DNA from: Elusimicrobiota bacterium
GTDB taxonomy: Bacteria > Elusimicrobiota > Elusimicrobia > UBA1565 > UBA9628
Assembly (NCBI GenBank): GCA_016218545.1
Contig: JACRDQ010000019.1
Span: 1 to 64,000, forward strand
Length of the DNA: 64,000 nucleotides
Direction of reading: 5' to 3'
In this document: positions 20,255 to 28,727 of the stretch, in pieces
Numbering within the stretch: position 1 is the first letter of the stretch
How the letters are laid out: the number at the start of each line of letters is the position of its first letter
Made by a program: the position numbers and the translations under genes
The notes under the pieces: model-generated
Database searches by the model: none
Told to the model about the DNA's origin: nothing
Seen by the model: only the letters and a program-made list of their open reading frames with translations

Positions 20255-20890
20255 TTGGACCTGCTCCTCCAACTGCCCATCCTGCTGTTCTCCATCATCT
20301 TCCACGAGGTGGCGCACGGCTGGATGGCGCTGCGGCACGGGGATGACACCGCGGCCCGGCTGGGCCGCCTGACCTTCAACCCCGTGGCGCACATCGACCC
20401 GGTGGGGACCGTGCTCCTGCCCCTGGTGTGCTTCGCGTTCCACTGGCCGTTGTTCGGGTGGGCCAAGCCCGTGCCGGTGGACCCGTACAGCTTCCACCGG
20501 CCCAGGAAGGGGATCGTGCAGGTCGCGGCGGCCGGGCCCGCGTCCAACCTCATCCTCTGCGTGGCCGCCGCGATCCTCCTGCGGATCTTGCTCGGCCTGC
20601 CCCCGGCCGCGGCGGGGTCGATGGGCACGCTGCGCAGCGCGCTCTGGTTCGCCCTCCACATCAACCTGGTCCTGGCCTTCTTCAACCTCATCCCGGTCCA
20701 TCCGCTCGACGGGAGCAAGGTCCTGGGGGGCCTGCTGCCTTTGAGGTGGGCCATGGCCTATGAGCGGCACGAGCCCTACGGCGTGGCCATCATCCTGGGC
20801 CTGATCTTCCTGGGCGTCATCCGATACCTGGTGGCGATCCCTTCCAACATCTTCCTCCTGCTGCTGGGCAAGGCCCTAGGGATGGCATGA
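20255..20890 (+). CDS. Site-2-type intramembrane metalloprotease (M50)
   Basis: This 211-aa zinc protease of the YwhC/Rip3-like short M50 class has HEVAH (17-21) in the first helix and NLIPVHPLDG near 146-155, which together give the three zinc ligands (two His and Asp) and the catalytic Glu. It has five to six helices and no PDZ or CBS domain. It would cut substrates within the cytoplasmic membrane; targets are unknown. It starts with TTG behind GGGGG, 3 nt after the receiver gene, and its stop overlaps the trpS ATG (ATGA). Confidence 0.92.
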   Translation: MDLLLQLPILLFSIIFHEVAHGWMALRHGDDTAARLGRLTFNPVAHIDPVGTVLLPLVCFAFHWPLFGWAKPVPVDPYSFHRPRKGIVQVAAAGPASNLILCVAAAILLRILLGLPPAAAGSMGTLRSALWFALHINLVLAFFNLIPVHPLDGSKVLGGLLPLRWAMAYERHEPYGVAIILGLIFLGVIRYLVAIPSNIFLLLLGKALGMA

Positions 20891-21960
20891 GCATGAAGCG
20901 CAAGACCGTGATGTCGGGGATGCGGGCCACGGGCCGCCTCCACCTGGGCAACCTGTGGGGGGCGCTCAAGAGATGGGTCGCCATCCAGGACGAGTACCAG
21001 TGCTACTTCATGGTCGCGGACTGGCACATGCTCACCACGGCCTATGACCGCACCGAAGGGCTGGGGGCCAGCGTGCGCGAGATGGTGCTCGACTGGCTCG
21101 CGGCGGGCTTGGACCCGAAGAAGTGCGTGATCTTTCTGCAGTCGCGGGTGCCCGAGCACGCGGAGCTCTACCTGCTCCTTTCCATGATCACCCCCTTGTC
21201 GTGGCTGGAGAACAACCCGACCTGGAAGGAGCAGCTCCAGGAACTCTCCAAGACCAAGCACGGCCTGGCGCTGGGGCTCCAGGCGCCGGAAGCCCCGTCT
21301 GGCGAGGCCGATGAGAGCCTGCGCACCCATGGCTTCCTGGGTTATCCGGTCCTCCAGGCCGCGGACATCCTCATCTACGACGCGGACCTGGTGCCGGTCG
21401 GGCAGGACCAGTTGCCGCACCTGGAGCTCAGCCGCGAGATCGCGCGGCGCTTCAACACCATCTACGGCAAGGGGGGGGAGGTCCTCTGCGAGCCCAGGGC
21501 CATGCCCACCGAGATCCCCAAGCTCCTCGGCACGGACGGACGGAAGATGTCCAAGTCCTACGGCAACGCCATCGACATCTTCGAGGAGCCCGACACCCTC
21601 AGGAAGAAGGTCATGGGCATGTACACGGACCCGACGAAGGTCCGGGCCAACGACCCGGGGCATCCCGACCCGTGCCCCGAGAACCCGCCGGGCTGCTCCG
21701 TCTGCGCCCTGCAGAAGCTCTACAACCCGGATTGGAAGACGAGGGTCGAGGATTGCCGGGCCGGACGCACCGGCTGCGTGGCGTGCAAGAAGGAGCTCCT
21801 CTCCCTGCTCGAAAAGCCTTTCGCCGAGTTCCGGGCCCGCCGGGCCGCCTACGACGCGAAGGCCGTCGACTCCATCCTGGCCGAGGGCAGCGCCCGGGCG
21901 CGGGAGAAGGCCGGCGCGACCCTGGACCGGCTGCGCCGGGCCATGAGGCTGGTGTCCTGA
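20887..21960 (+). CDS. trpS: Tryptophanyl-tRNA synthetase with a likely 4Fe-4S cysteine cluster
   Basis: This 357-aa class I synthetase charges tRNA-Trp. It has the HIGH-type motif TGRLHLGN (15-22) and KMSKS near 220-224. In the C-terminal helical domain (about 263-302) there is a cysteine series, CPENPPGCSVC and then DCRAGRTGCVAC, giving a C-x16-C-x6-C-x2-C pattern. Thermotoga TrpRS carries a 4Fe-4S cluster on C-x22-C-x6-C-x2-C, so a cluster here is likely; the first spacer is shorter and two extra cysteines lie just upstream. It is fused by overlaps to the M50 gene upstream and scpA downstream. Confidence 0.96.
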   Translation: MSMKRKTVMSGMRATGRLHLGNLWGALKRWVAIQDEYQCYFMVADWHMLTTAYDRTEGLGASVREMVLDWLAAGLDPKKCVIFLQSRVPEHAELYLLLSMITPLSWLENNPTWKEQLQELSKTKHGLALGLQAPEAPSGEADESLRTHGFLGYPVLQAADILIYDADLVPVGQDQLPHLELSREIARRFNTIYGKGGEVLCEPRAMPTEIPKLLGTDGRKMSKSYGNAIDIFEEPDTLRKKVMGMYTDPTKVRANDPGHPDPCPENPPGCSVCALQKLYNPDWKTRVEDCRAGRTGCVACKKELLSLLEKPFAEFRARRAAYDAKAVDSILAEGSARAREKAGATLDRLRRAMRLVS

Positions 21961-22670
21961 TGGCCTCCCCCTACGAAGTCCATCTGGAGATGTTCGAAGG
22001 CCCGCTCGACCTGCTGCTCTTCCTCATCAAGAAGGACGACCTCGACATCTACAACATCCCCGTCGCCCACATCACCCAGGAGTACCTGGATTACCTGGAC
22101 CTGATGAAGGAGATCAACCTCGACGTGGCCGGCGAGTTCCTCGTCATGGCCGCGACCCTTTTGGCCATCAAGTCGCGGGCGCTCCTGCCGAGCCAGGACG
22201 AGGAGGCCGAGGAGGGCCCTGACCCGGCCGCCGAGCTGGTCCAGCGGCTCCTCGAGTACCAGCGCTTCAAGGAGGCGGCCAAGGCCCTGGAGGCCCGCGC
22301 CGGGGAGTTCCGGGACATCCACTACCGGGGCGAGCCCCATTTCGACGATTCCGAGAAGACCTTGAGCATCGGCTTCCTGGAGCTCCTCGGAGCCCTGCAG
22401 GACGTGCTGGCGCGCTGCGAGGACACGAAGCCCGAGTTCGTGGGAGAGGAGTTCCCCATCGAGGACAAGATGGCCAAGATCCTCGGCTTGCTCGAGACGC
22501 GCCTCCAGGTGACCTGGGAGGAGATCTTCGCGGGCGAGCGCAAGCGTCGCGGCATCATCAGCTGTTTCCTCGCTCTTCTCGAGCTCATCAAGCTCGAGAA
22601 GATCAGCGCCCGGCAGGAGAGGGCCTTCGGCCGCATCTTCGTCTTCAAGCGAGCGGCCCCTGTGCTATAA
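21960..22670 (+). CDS. scpA: Segregation and condensation protein A
   Basis: This 236-aa kleisin subunit of the SMC-ScpAB complex helps condense and separate chromosomes. The N-terminal signature YEVHLEMFEGPLDLLLFLI and DLDIYNIPVAHITQEYLDYL are typical, with a second winged-helix region at the C-terminus (about 175-236). The ATG at 21960 shares its A with the trpS stop (TGATG), which fixes the start. Its stop is embedded in the -10 element of scpB. No smc gene is in the window. Confidence 0.95.
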   Translation: MASPYEVHLEMFEGPLDLLLFLIKKDDLDIYNIPVAHITQEYLDYLDLMKEINLDVAGEFLVMAATLLAIKSRALLPSQDEEAEEGPDPAAELVQRLLEYQRFKEAAKALEARAGEFRDIHYRGEPHFDDSEKTLSIGFLELLGALQDVLARCEDTKPEFVGEEFPIEDKMAKILGLLETRLQVTWEEIFAGERKRRGIISCFLALLELIKLEKISARQERAFGRIFVFKRAAPVL

Positions 22671-22671
22671 T
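22663..22671 (+). promoter_or_regulatory. Consensus extended -10 promoter of scpB, probably leaderless
   Basis: TGcTATAAT (hexamer 22666-22671) contains the scpA stop codon TAA and ends 7 nt before the ATG at 22679. If used, scpB has its own leaderless transcript in addition to operon readthrough. Confidence 0.5.
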
Positions 22672-22678
22672 GGCCGTC

Positions 22679-23425
22679 ATGGAAGACGCCGAGCTTAAAT
22701 CCGCGCTCGAGGCGCTCCTTTTCATCACGGACCGGCCCCTGACGGTCAAGGAGCTCTGCTCCCTGACGCAGGTCAAGGACGCGGCCCTGGTGGAGTCCCT
22801 GGTGGGCGAGCTCAAGCGCGAGCTCGAGGCCCGCTCGTCGGCGGTGCAGGTCATGGAGGTGGCGCAGGGCTACCAGATGGCGACCCGCGCGCACTTCGCG
22901 CCCTTCGTCCGCCGCCTCTTCACCGAGCGCATGACCCTCAAACTCTCCACCGCGAGCCTCGAGACCCTGGCCATCGTGGCCTACAAGCAGCCCCTCACCC
23001 GCGCCGAGATCGAACAGGTCCGCGGGGTCGAGGTGATCGCCGCCCTCGAGACGCTCATGGAGCGCGGGCTCGTGCAGGTGGTCGGCCGCAAGGAGACCGT
23101 GGGCCGCCCCCTCGAGTACGGCACGACCCCTGACTTCATGCGGCGCTTCGGCCTCAGGGACATCAAGGACCTGCCGGCTCTCGAGAGCTTCTCGACCAAG
23201 CCCGAGTCTGCCAACGCCCTTGCCGAGGGCGGCTCGGACGCTCGGCCTCCGGTCTCGTCCCATTCCGATCCATCACAGGAAGGGACTGTCCCGCAGAGCG
23301 GGACGACCGCGCCCGTCTTGGACGCCCCTGCCGAGCCCGTCGCAGAGCCCAGCTCCGGCGGCGGCGACGAGCCTCGCCCGGTCATCTGGCCCGACTCCCA
23401 GGATGAAGATACTTCAAGTCGCTAG
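22679..23425 (+). CDS. scpB: Segregation and condensation protein B
   Basis: This protein of about 248 aa has two winged helices that bind ScpA in the SMC complex: LKSALEALLFITDRPLTVKE at the start, and LETLAIVAYKQPLTRAEIEQ plus GRKETVGRPLEYGTTPDFM in the second. Residues beyond about 185 are a Pro/Ser/Glu-rich tail of some 65 residues that most ScpB proteins lack; it looks disordered. An ATG at 22670 (three residues longer, overlapping the scpA stop) is possible; 22679 fits the promoter spacing. Its last 23 bases overlap glgA. Confidence 0.94.
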   Translation: MEDAELKSALEALLFITDRPLTVKELCSLTQVKDAALVESLVGELKRELEARSSAVQVMEVAQGYQMATRAHFAPFVRRLFTERMTLKLSTASLETLAIVAYKQPLTRAEIEQVRGVEVIAALETLMERGLVQVVGRKETVGRPLEYGTTPDFMRRFGLRDIKDLPALESFSTKPESANALAEGGSDARPPVSSHSDPSQEGTVPQSGTTAPVLDAPAEPVAEPSSGGGDEPRPVIWPDSQDEDTSSR

Positions 23426-24884
23426 CGAGGCCGTCCCCTTCTGCAAGACAGGGGGCCTCGCCGACGTCGTCGGCGCCCTGTCCCAGAGACTGGGCATGGA
23501 CGGCCACGACGTCTGTCTTTTCCTCCCGAGGTACCGGTGCATCGAGGACGGCCTGCTGGCCGGGGGCATGGCCCGGCCCGTGGAGGTCCCCCTGGCCGGA
23601 GAGAAGGCCACGGTGAGCCTCCGCTACGCCCAGTGGAAGGCCGTCTCGGTCTACCTCGTCGACCATCCCGAGTCCTTCGACCGCGACGGCCTCTACGGCG
23701 CGGGCGGGAAGGACTACCCGGACAACGCCCGGAGGTTCATGCTCTTCAGCCGGGCGGTGCTCGAGGGGGTCAAGGCCCTGGGCTTCCGGCCCGAGGTCAT
23801 CCATCTGCATGACTGGCAGGCCGCGCTCGTCGCGCCGTACCTCAAGCGGCTCTATCGCGGCGAGCCGGCGCTGGCCGGGGCATCGACCGTGCTGACGATC
23901 CATAACCTGGCCTACCAGGGAGTGTTCCCTCCGGAGGTGTTCTCCTGGACGGGCTTCCCAGCCTCCGATTTCAAGCCGGAACTGATGGAGTACTACGGGA
24001 ACTTCGGGTTCCTGAAGGCCGGGCTGACCTCCGCGGACGTCGTCACCACCGTGAGCCCCACCTACGCGCGCGAGATCCAGACCGCGGAGCGCGGTTTCGG
24101 CCTCGAGGGGATCCTCACGGGCCGCAGCGACACGCTCTTCGGCGTGCTCAACGGGGTGGACCACGACCTCTGGAACCCCCAGACGGACCACCACCTTCCC
24201 AAACGCTACTCCGCGGGGACCTTCATCCCGGGCAAGGCCGCCTGCAAGGCCGAGCTCCAGCGGAGATGCGGCCTCCAGGTCGAACCCGGAGTCCCGCTGG
24301 TCGGCATCGTCTCGCGGCTCGACCGTCAGAAGGGGCTCGACCTCGCGGCCGCGGCGCTCAAAGGACGGCTCGGCCGCTGCCAGGTCGCGATCCTCGGCGT
24401 CGGGGACGCCGAGCTGGCCGGGCTGCTGACGCGCTTCGCGGGCGCCCATCCCGGCGAGGTCTTCTTCACGGCCGAGTTCGACGAGCCGCTCGCGCACCTC
24501 ATCTACTCGGGGGCCGACGTCTTCCTCATGCCGTCGCGCTTCGAGCCTTGCGGCCTGGGACAGATCATCGCGATGCGCTACGGCGCGGTCCCGGTGGCCA
24601 GCCGCACCGGCGGCTTGGCGGACACGGTCTTCGAGGTCGAAGCGGCGGTCCCGGGCTCTTCCCAGGTCAGGAGCCCCAACGGGTTCCTCGCCGCCCCGGA
24701 GGACAGCGAGGACCTCGGCAAGGCCATCGACCGGGCCTTGGACGCCTTCGCGGAGCCTGAGTCCTGGCACGCCCGGGTCCTGGCGGGAATGGAGTCCGAC
24801 TACTCCTGGGACCGGTCCGCGGCCATCTATCTCGACCTGTACCAGCGCAGCCGCAGGCTGGAGCCGTCGCGGCACGCTCCGTGA
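23403..24884 (+). CDS. glgA: Glycogen synthase (ADP-glucose type, GT5)
   Basis: This 493-aa protein makes alpha-1,4-glucan from ADP-glucose in the cytosol. KTGGLADVVGAL near residues 15-26 is the nucleotide-sugar-binding lysine motif. The C-terminal GT-B domain has SRFEPCGLGQIIAMRYG and RTGGLADTV, and VSRLDRQKG opens that domain. The start is the ATG that gives the canonical MKILQVASEAVPF; it overlaps scpB by 23 nt. Length and motifs are standard. The stop overlaps the GTG of the next gene (GTGA). Confidence 0.95.
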   Translation: MKILQVASEAVPFCKTGGLADVVGALSQRLGMDGHDVCLFLPRYRCIEDGLLAGGMARPVEVPLAGEKATVSLRYAQWKAVSVYLVDHPESFDRDGLYGAGGKDYPDNARRFMLFSRAVLEGVKALGFRPEVIHLHDWQAALVAPYLKRLYRGEPALAGASTVLTIHNLAYQGVFPPEVFSWTGFPASDFKPELMEYYGNFGFLKAGLTSADVVTTVSPTYAREIQTAERGFGLEGILTGRSDTLFGVLNGVDHDLWNPQTDHHLPKRYSAGTFIPGKAACKAELQRRCGLQVEPGVPLVGIVSRLDRQKGLDLAAAALKGRLGRCQVAILGVGDAELAGLLTRFAGAHPGEVFFTAEFDEPLAHLIYSGADVFLMPSRFEPCGLGQIIAMRYGAVPVASRTGGLADTVFEVEAAVPGSSQVRSPNGFLAAPEDSEDLGKAIDRALDAFAEPESWHARVLAGMESDYSWDRSAAIYLDLYQRSRRLEPSRHAP

Positions 24885-26476
24885 CCCGCCCGTCCGGGGG
24901 GGGCGCGGCCCTGACCGCGCTGCTCGCCTGGGCGGCGCTCCTGGCGGGCCTGGGCTACTGGAACTCCTCCTTCGACGGTCCCGGACCGGTCCTGGCCGTG
25001 ACCGTCTCAGAGGTCGAGGCCCTCCGGGAGAGGTCCGGCGGCTCCTCCCGGGAGCTCTGGGGGAGGCTGCGCGCTCTCGGCGTGACCGCGGCACTCCTGC
25101 CCGAGGAGAGGCTCTCCGACCTGGCGGCTGATGGAAGGGTGCTCGGTTGTTCCAGGGCCGAGTGCGAGAAGTGGGTCGCGATGGGACTGGCGGCTCCGGG
25201 GGCGGAGATGCGGCCCGGCACGCTCTGGATCCGCGACGGGGCGGTCCTGCTCCGGGTGGCGGCCGCTGCCCGGGCTTCGGGAGCGGCCTTCTCGACCTCC
25301 TCGGCCGGTGGCTTCCACTTCATCGAGTTCCCCGAGTCCTTCGATTGGGCCGGGCTTGCGTTGGGCATGGCGCCGGACGCGGCCAAAGCCCTCTCCGGCG
25401 CCGGGCTGGTCCCGGTGCAGGACTCTGCCGGCGGGACCGTGGTCGCGGCCGGCCGCAGGATGAAGCGCGTGGACCTTCCCGCCGGCCTCTCCGGCGCCGC
25501 GCTCCTGCGGGCCGTCCGCTCCGGGCCCGACCCGTTCGTGGTCTGGACCCCGGCTCCGGGGGGGGACGTGGAGGCCGGTCTCGCGTCGCTGCGCGAGTCG
25601 GTCAAGACCTCGCGGCGAGGAGGCCCGCCGTTGGGCGTCGTGGAGGCCGCGGCAGAGGCCGGCCGCCGCTCCGGCCCTGACGCGGGCTGGGAGTGGCCCG
25701 CCAAGCTCGCCTTCGGGCTCATCGTGCTGGCAGGGCCGCTGCTTGCGGTCCGGGTGGGCCTTGCGGCGCTCCACGGCGTCAGGCCCCTGGTGCGGCATGC
25801 AGCACCCCTGGGCTCGCCCGTGCTCGAGTGCGCTGCGGGGCTGGCTGCTTGCTGGGGAGCGGCAGCGCTGGCCGGCTTGGCGGCGCGGCTGGCGGCCCTT
25901 GCCGCCGGGCCGAGCCTGGGCGGGGTCTGGCGGGTCTGGGCCTTGGCCGCACCCATGGTGCTCGGGGCCGTGAGCCTCTTCCCTCCTCCGTGGCCGGGCC
26001 TTGCGCGCCTCTGGCACGCGCCCCTCACTCCCGCGTCCCTCCTCAAAGCCTGCATCCTGGGACTGGCCGCCTTCCTGTGCCTGGACGCCGCTGCCGAACC
26101 AGCGGCCTCGGCCGTCGCAGGCCTGCTCCGGGCGGCAGCCCCGTCAGCGGGAGGCGCTGCGTGGTGGGTGCCGGACCGATGGCGGGAGATCGTCGTGGGC
26201 TGGCCGTGCCTGCTGGCGGCCCTCGCCGCCATGAGCCGGAACCGGCAGAGAACCGGCGAAGAGTGCGCGGATGGGCCGGCCGCGGCCGCGCCGGACCCGA
26301 GGGTCCTCCTGCTGGCAGCCATCCTTGCTCCGGCCAGCCAGGTCCTCGTCGGGTCCAACCCCGGAGTGGCCTGGGGAGCCGGGCTGTGGTATTCGCTGGC
26401 CGGCTTGGGGCTTGGAGCAGGAGTGGGCGCGCTCCTGCGGCCCGCCTTGCTCGACCTGCGCTGCTTGTTCCGCTGA
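24881..26476 (+). CDS. Polytopic membrane protein, possibly DUF5693-like
   Basis: This 531-aa protein starts at GTG 24881, overlapping the glgA stop. One helix lies at about 10-28. A soluble region of about 240 residues follows, with SRELWGRLRALGVTAALLPE and a repeated beta-alpha pattern that suggests a TIM-barrel-like or polysaccharide-deacetylase-like fold. About eight helices make up the C-terminal half. The lead-in (choosing a gene-of-interest by a loop, Lxx LGVTAxxLPEERL, and a G-rich turn) recalls DUF5693 proteins of Firmicutes, but I cannot confirm this. It does not contain a catalytic motif I recognise. Coupling to glgA is probably positional. Confidence 0.55.
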   Translation: MTRPSGGGAALTALLAWAALLAGLGYWNSSFDGPGPVLAVTVSEVEALRERSGGSSRELWGRLRALGVTAALLPEERLSDLAADGRVLGCSRAECEKWVAMGLAAPGAEMRPGTLWIRDGAVLLRVAAAARASGAAFSTSSAGGFHFIEFPESFDWAGLALGMAPDAAKALSGAGLVPVQDSAGGTVVAAGRRMKRVDLPAGLSGAALLRAVRSGPDPFVVWTPAPGGDVEAGLASLRESVKTSRRGGPPLGVVEAAAEAGRRSGPDAGWEWPAKLAFGLIVLAGPLLAVRVGLAALHGVRPLVRHAAPLGSPVLECAAGLAACWGAAALAGLAARLAALAAGPSLGGVWRVWALAAPMVLGAVSLFPPPWPGLARLWHAPLTPASLLKACILGLAAFLCLDAAAEPAASAVAGLLRAAAPSAGGAAWWVPDRWREIVVGWPCLLAALAAMSRNRQRTGEECADGPAAAAPDPRVLLLAAILAPASQVLVGSNPGVAWGAGLWYSLAGLGLGAGVGALLRPALLDLRCLFR

Positions 26477-26486
26477 GAAAAAAGTG

Positions 26487-26495
26487 TGGTACAAT
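26487..26495 (+). promoter_or_regulatory. Extended -10 promoter, probably leaderless
   Basis: TGgTACAAT (hexamer 26490-26495) ends 5 nt before the ATG at 26501. The 24-base gap between genes has no Shine-Dalgarno sequence and contains an A-tract (GAAAAAA) just upstream of the TG. Confidence 0.5.
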
Positions 26496-26500
26496 GAAGC

Positions 26501-27901
26501 ATGCGTTCCCCTCTCTATTCCATCCTGTTTTCCCTTCTTTTCATCTCCTTTAGCGTCCAAGCCGCGCCCGGACCGAAGACGGCAGGTCCCAAACCCAAGG
26601 GCGCGTTCGGCGTCAAGTACATCGGCGAGCCGGGCTCGGATTACTCTCAGCCGACCGGCGCTGTCGCGGACGCGCTCGAGACTTCGTCCCGACAGGAGGG
26701 AGGTCAGGGCACGTTCGGCCCCATCGATCATCAGGGCAACCCTCGGCTCCCGACCGTCGCGGAGGCTCCGCGCGACGCGGTCGCCTCCCAGGCGGCCATC
26801 CCTTTCTCCGGCCCCACCGCTGCCGAGACTCCGCAGGTCTTCGCTCCCAAGCCTCGCGGCGTCTCCGCCACGGCCGCGGTCAAGGAGGCGGCCCAGCAGC
26901 CCGAGGACCGCGCCCGCTATTCGCTCTGGGACGGGCTCCAGGCTCCGCTCGAGCTGCCCGCGGCCAAGGTCAAGGACGTCGGTCCTGACGCGGCGTCGAA
27001 GATCGGGCGGCAGGACTACCAGACCCACATCCTGGCTGCCGGCGTTCCGCGCCCCCGGCCCTTCCTCGTCGAGCCGTTCTCCGTCCAGGGCGGCGAGGGC
27101 AAGGTCGGCGAGCTCTTCGTGAGGTTCGAGCTCGACCTCGCCAAGGTCCGTCAGCAGGCCGCTTCTCCCGCCTCTGCCGCCGTCTCACCTGAGAACGCGG
27201 CCCCCTCCGCGTCTGCGCTCGCCCCCGGCCCCGCGCCGGCGGCGGAGCCCTCCGACCCGGCGAAGATCGCCCTGGCGGAGTTGGGCCGCGTGGCGGGCTT
27301 CCGGGCCGACTCGCGCGAAGGAGAGACCATGAGGGACGCGGTCGCCGACCGCGTCAGCGTCCGAGGCTGGATCCCTTCGGACCGGATCGCCATGGCCATG
27401 CGCCTGCCGGGAGTGTCGATGCTCGAGATCGAGCCCCAGGCGTCCCGTCCCTCCTACGGCGCGCAGGCCGCCACCGACATCCTCATCGGCATCAGGGTCT
27501 CCAAGGGCCAGGGCGCGACGTCTCCGGACCTGGGCGCGGGCAGCTCCTTCGCCGGCCTCCTGGCCCGGCTGCGCTCGGACACGGGATTCGCGCTCAAGAA
27601 GACGATCGGCTACCAGGAGGTCCCGGGCGGCAGGGATGCCGTGGTCGTGGTCTCGGGTTCCATTCCGGTGCGCAACATCTCCAAGGCTCTGGCGTTCGAG
27701 GGCGTCGTCAAGATCGCTTCCTCGCCCGACGCGGGAATGCCCTCTCCGTCTCCCTCCGTCCCGCAGAGGCGGAGCTTCATGAGCTTCGTCCTGTCGCGCT
27801 CGCCCCTGCTCGTGGCAGCCACGCTGATCGTGCTCCTCTCTCCGCTGAGCCTGGGCCTGTTCCGCTTCCTGCAGGTCTTGAGCCCCTACCGGCAGCAATA
27901 G
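26501..27901 (+). CDS. Secreted, C-terminally membrane-anchored Pro/Ala-rich protein
   Basis: I do not recognise this 466-aa protein. It opens with a signal peptide (SILFSLLFISFSVQA, cleavage near residue 22), followed by a low-complexity Pro/Ala/Lys region and then two roughly similar alpha/beta regions at about 145-330 and 325-410 that alternate strands and helices. It ends with a hydrophobic helix at about 432-458. It therefore seems to be a periplasmic protein held in the membrane. It sits where ftsE normally precedes ftsX, but it has no Walker motifs and is not an ATPase. It has its own promoter and lies 13 nt before the FtsX-like gene, so it may belong to the divisome or cell-wall group. 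Confidence 0.6.
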   Translation: MRSPLYSILFSLLFISFSVQAAPGPKTAGPKPKGAFGVKYIGEPGSDYSQPTGAVADALETSSRQEGGQGTFGPIDHQGNPRLPTVAEAPRDAVASQAAIPFSGPTAAETPQVFAPKPRGVSATAAVKEAAQQPEDRARYSLWDGLQAPLELPAAKVKDVGPDAASKIGRQDYQTHILAAGVPRPRPFLVEPFSVQGGEGKVGELFVRFELDLAKVRQQAASPASAAVSPENAAPSASALAPGPAPAAEPSDPAKIALAELGRVAGFRADSREGETMRDAVADRVSVRGWIPSDRIAMAMRLPGVSMLEIEPQASRPSYGAQAATDILIGIRVSKGQGATSPDLGAGSSFAGLLARLRSDTGFALKKTIGYQEVPGGRDAVVVVSGSIPVRNISKALAFEGVVKIASSPDAGMPSPSPSVPQRRSFMSFVLSRSPLLVAATLIVLLSPLSLGLFRFLQVLSPYRQQ

Positions 27902-27914
27902 ACCGGAAGCACGC

Positions 27915-28727
27915 GTGCCCGCCCCGTCGACTCGCCAGCGTCTCGCAGCCTTCTTCGTCCTGGGGCTGGTCCTGGGCTTGACCGGGGGAGCGCTCCAGCT
28001 CATCGAGTCCCACTGCCGGGCCTTCGAGCGGGGGGCGCTGGCGGAGTTCCGCGTGGTGGCCTTCCTCAACCGCGGAGCCGGGCAGGCGGCGTGGAAGGTC
28101 GAGGAGGAGCGCCTCCGCGCCCTGCCCGAAGTCGAAGAGGCCCGTTTCGTTTCCCCCGACGAATCCCTCGCCTCCCTCAAGCGCGAGGATCCGGAGCTCT
28201 TCGACGCGGTCGCGCTGGTCGGGGAGAACCCCCTGCCTCCGGCCGTCGAGTTGCGCCTGAGCCCCGAGGGCGTGACCCGCGTCCCTCAGACCGCGGCGGA
28301 GGTCCACTCATCCGAGGCCGTCTCCGAGGTGCGCTACCCGGTCTCGACGGCGTCTGCGATCCTGCACTCCCGGTTCTACGGGCATTACATCGGGTTGGCG
28401 CTCAACGCCGCGCTGACGGCCGCCGCCCTCTCGATCCTGGGGGGGGTGTGGTTCGGCCGGGCCGCCGCCTGGTCGGAGACGCTCTGGACCTGGCTCGGGT
28501 CGGCCGCGGGCCTGGGGGCGGCGTTGCTCTTCGCCCTCCCGATGCGCAGGCACGCCCTATGGTGGGACACGCCCGAGGTCTGGCGCATGTTCCTGTGGGC
28601 CTGCGCGTGCGCCGGAGCGGCGTGGGCGCTGGTGGCGTCGCGGCCGCGAGGCCACCGTCTCGAACCCCGGGATCAGGAGCGGCCCGTCGCGGTCCTCGAC
28701 GCGGGGCGGGCCGAACGCGACGGATGA
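27915..28727 (+). CDS. ftsX: Cell division protein FtsX-like
   Basis: This 270-aa protein begins with one helix (about 12-28), then an extracellular domain with VVAFLNRG, LPEVEEARFVSPDESLASLK and NPLPPAVELRLSPEG, all typical of FtsX. Three more helices near 155-178, 190-207 and 216-235 complete the four-helix topology. FtsX relays ATP hydrolysis by FtsE to a periplasmic hydrolase activator; the next gene is such an activator (EnvC-like), which supports the call. No ftsE is adjacent. The start (GTG or ATG near 27915) follows the upstream stop by 13 nt, and the stop overlaps the EnvC-like ATG. Confidence 0.85.
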   Translation: MPAPSTRQRLAAFFVLGLVLGLTGGALQLIESHCRAFERGALAEFRVVAFLNRGAGQAAWKVEEERLRALPEVEEARFVSPDESLASLKREDPELFDAVALVGENPLPPAVELRLSPEGVTRVPQTAAEVHSSEAVSEVRYPVSTASAILHSRFYGHYIGLALNAALTAAALSILGGVWFGRAAAWSETLWTWLGSAAGLGAALLFALPMRRHALWWDTPEVWRMFLWACACAGAAWALVASRPRGHRLEPRDQERPVAVLDAGRAERDG

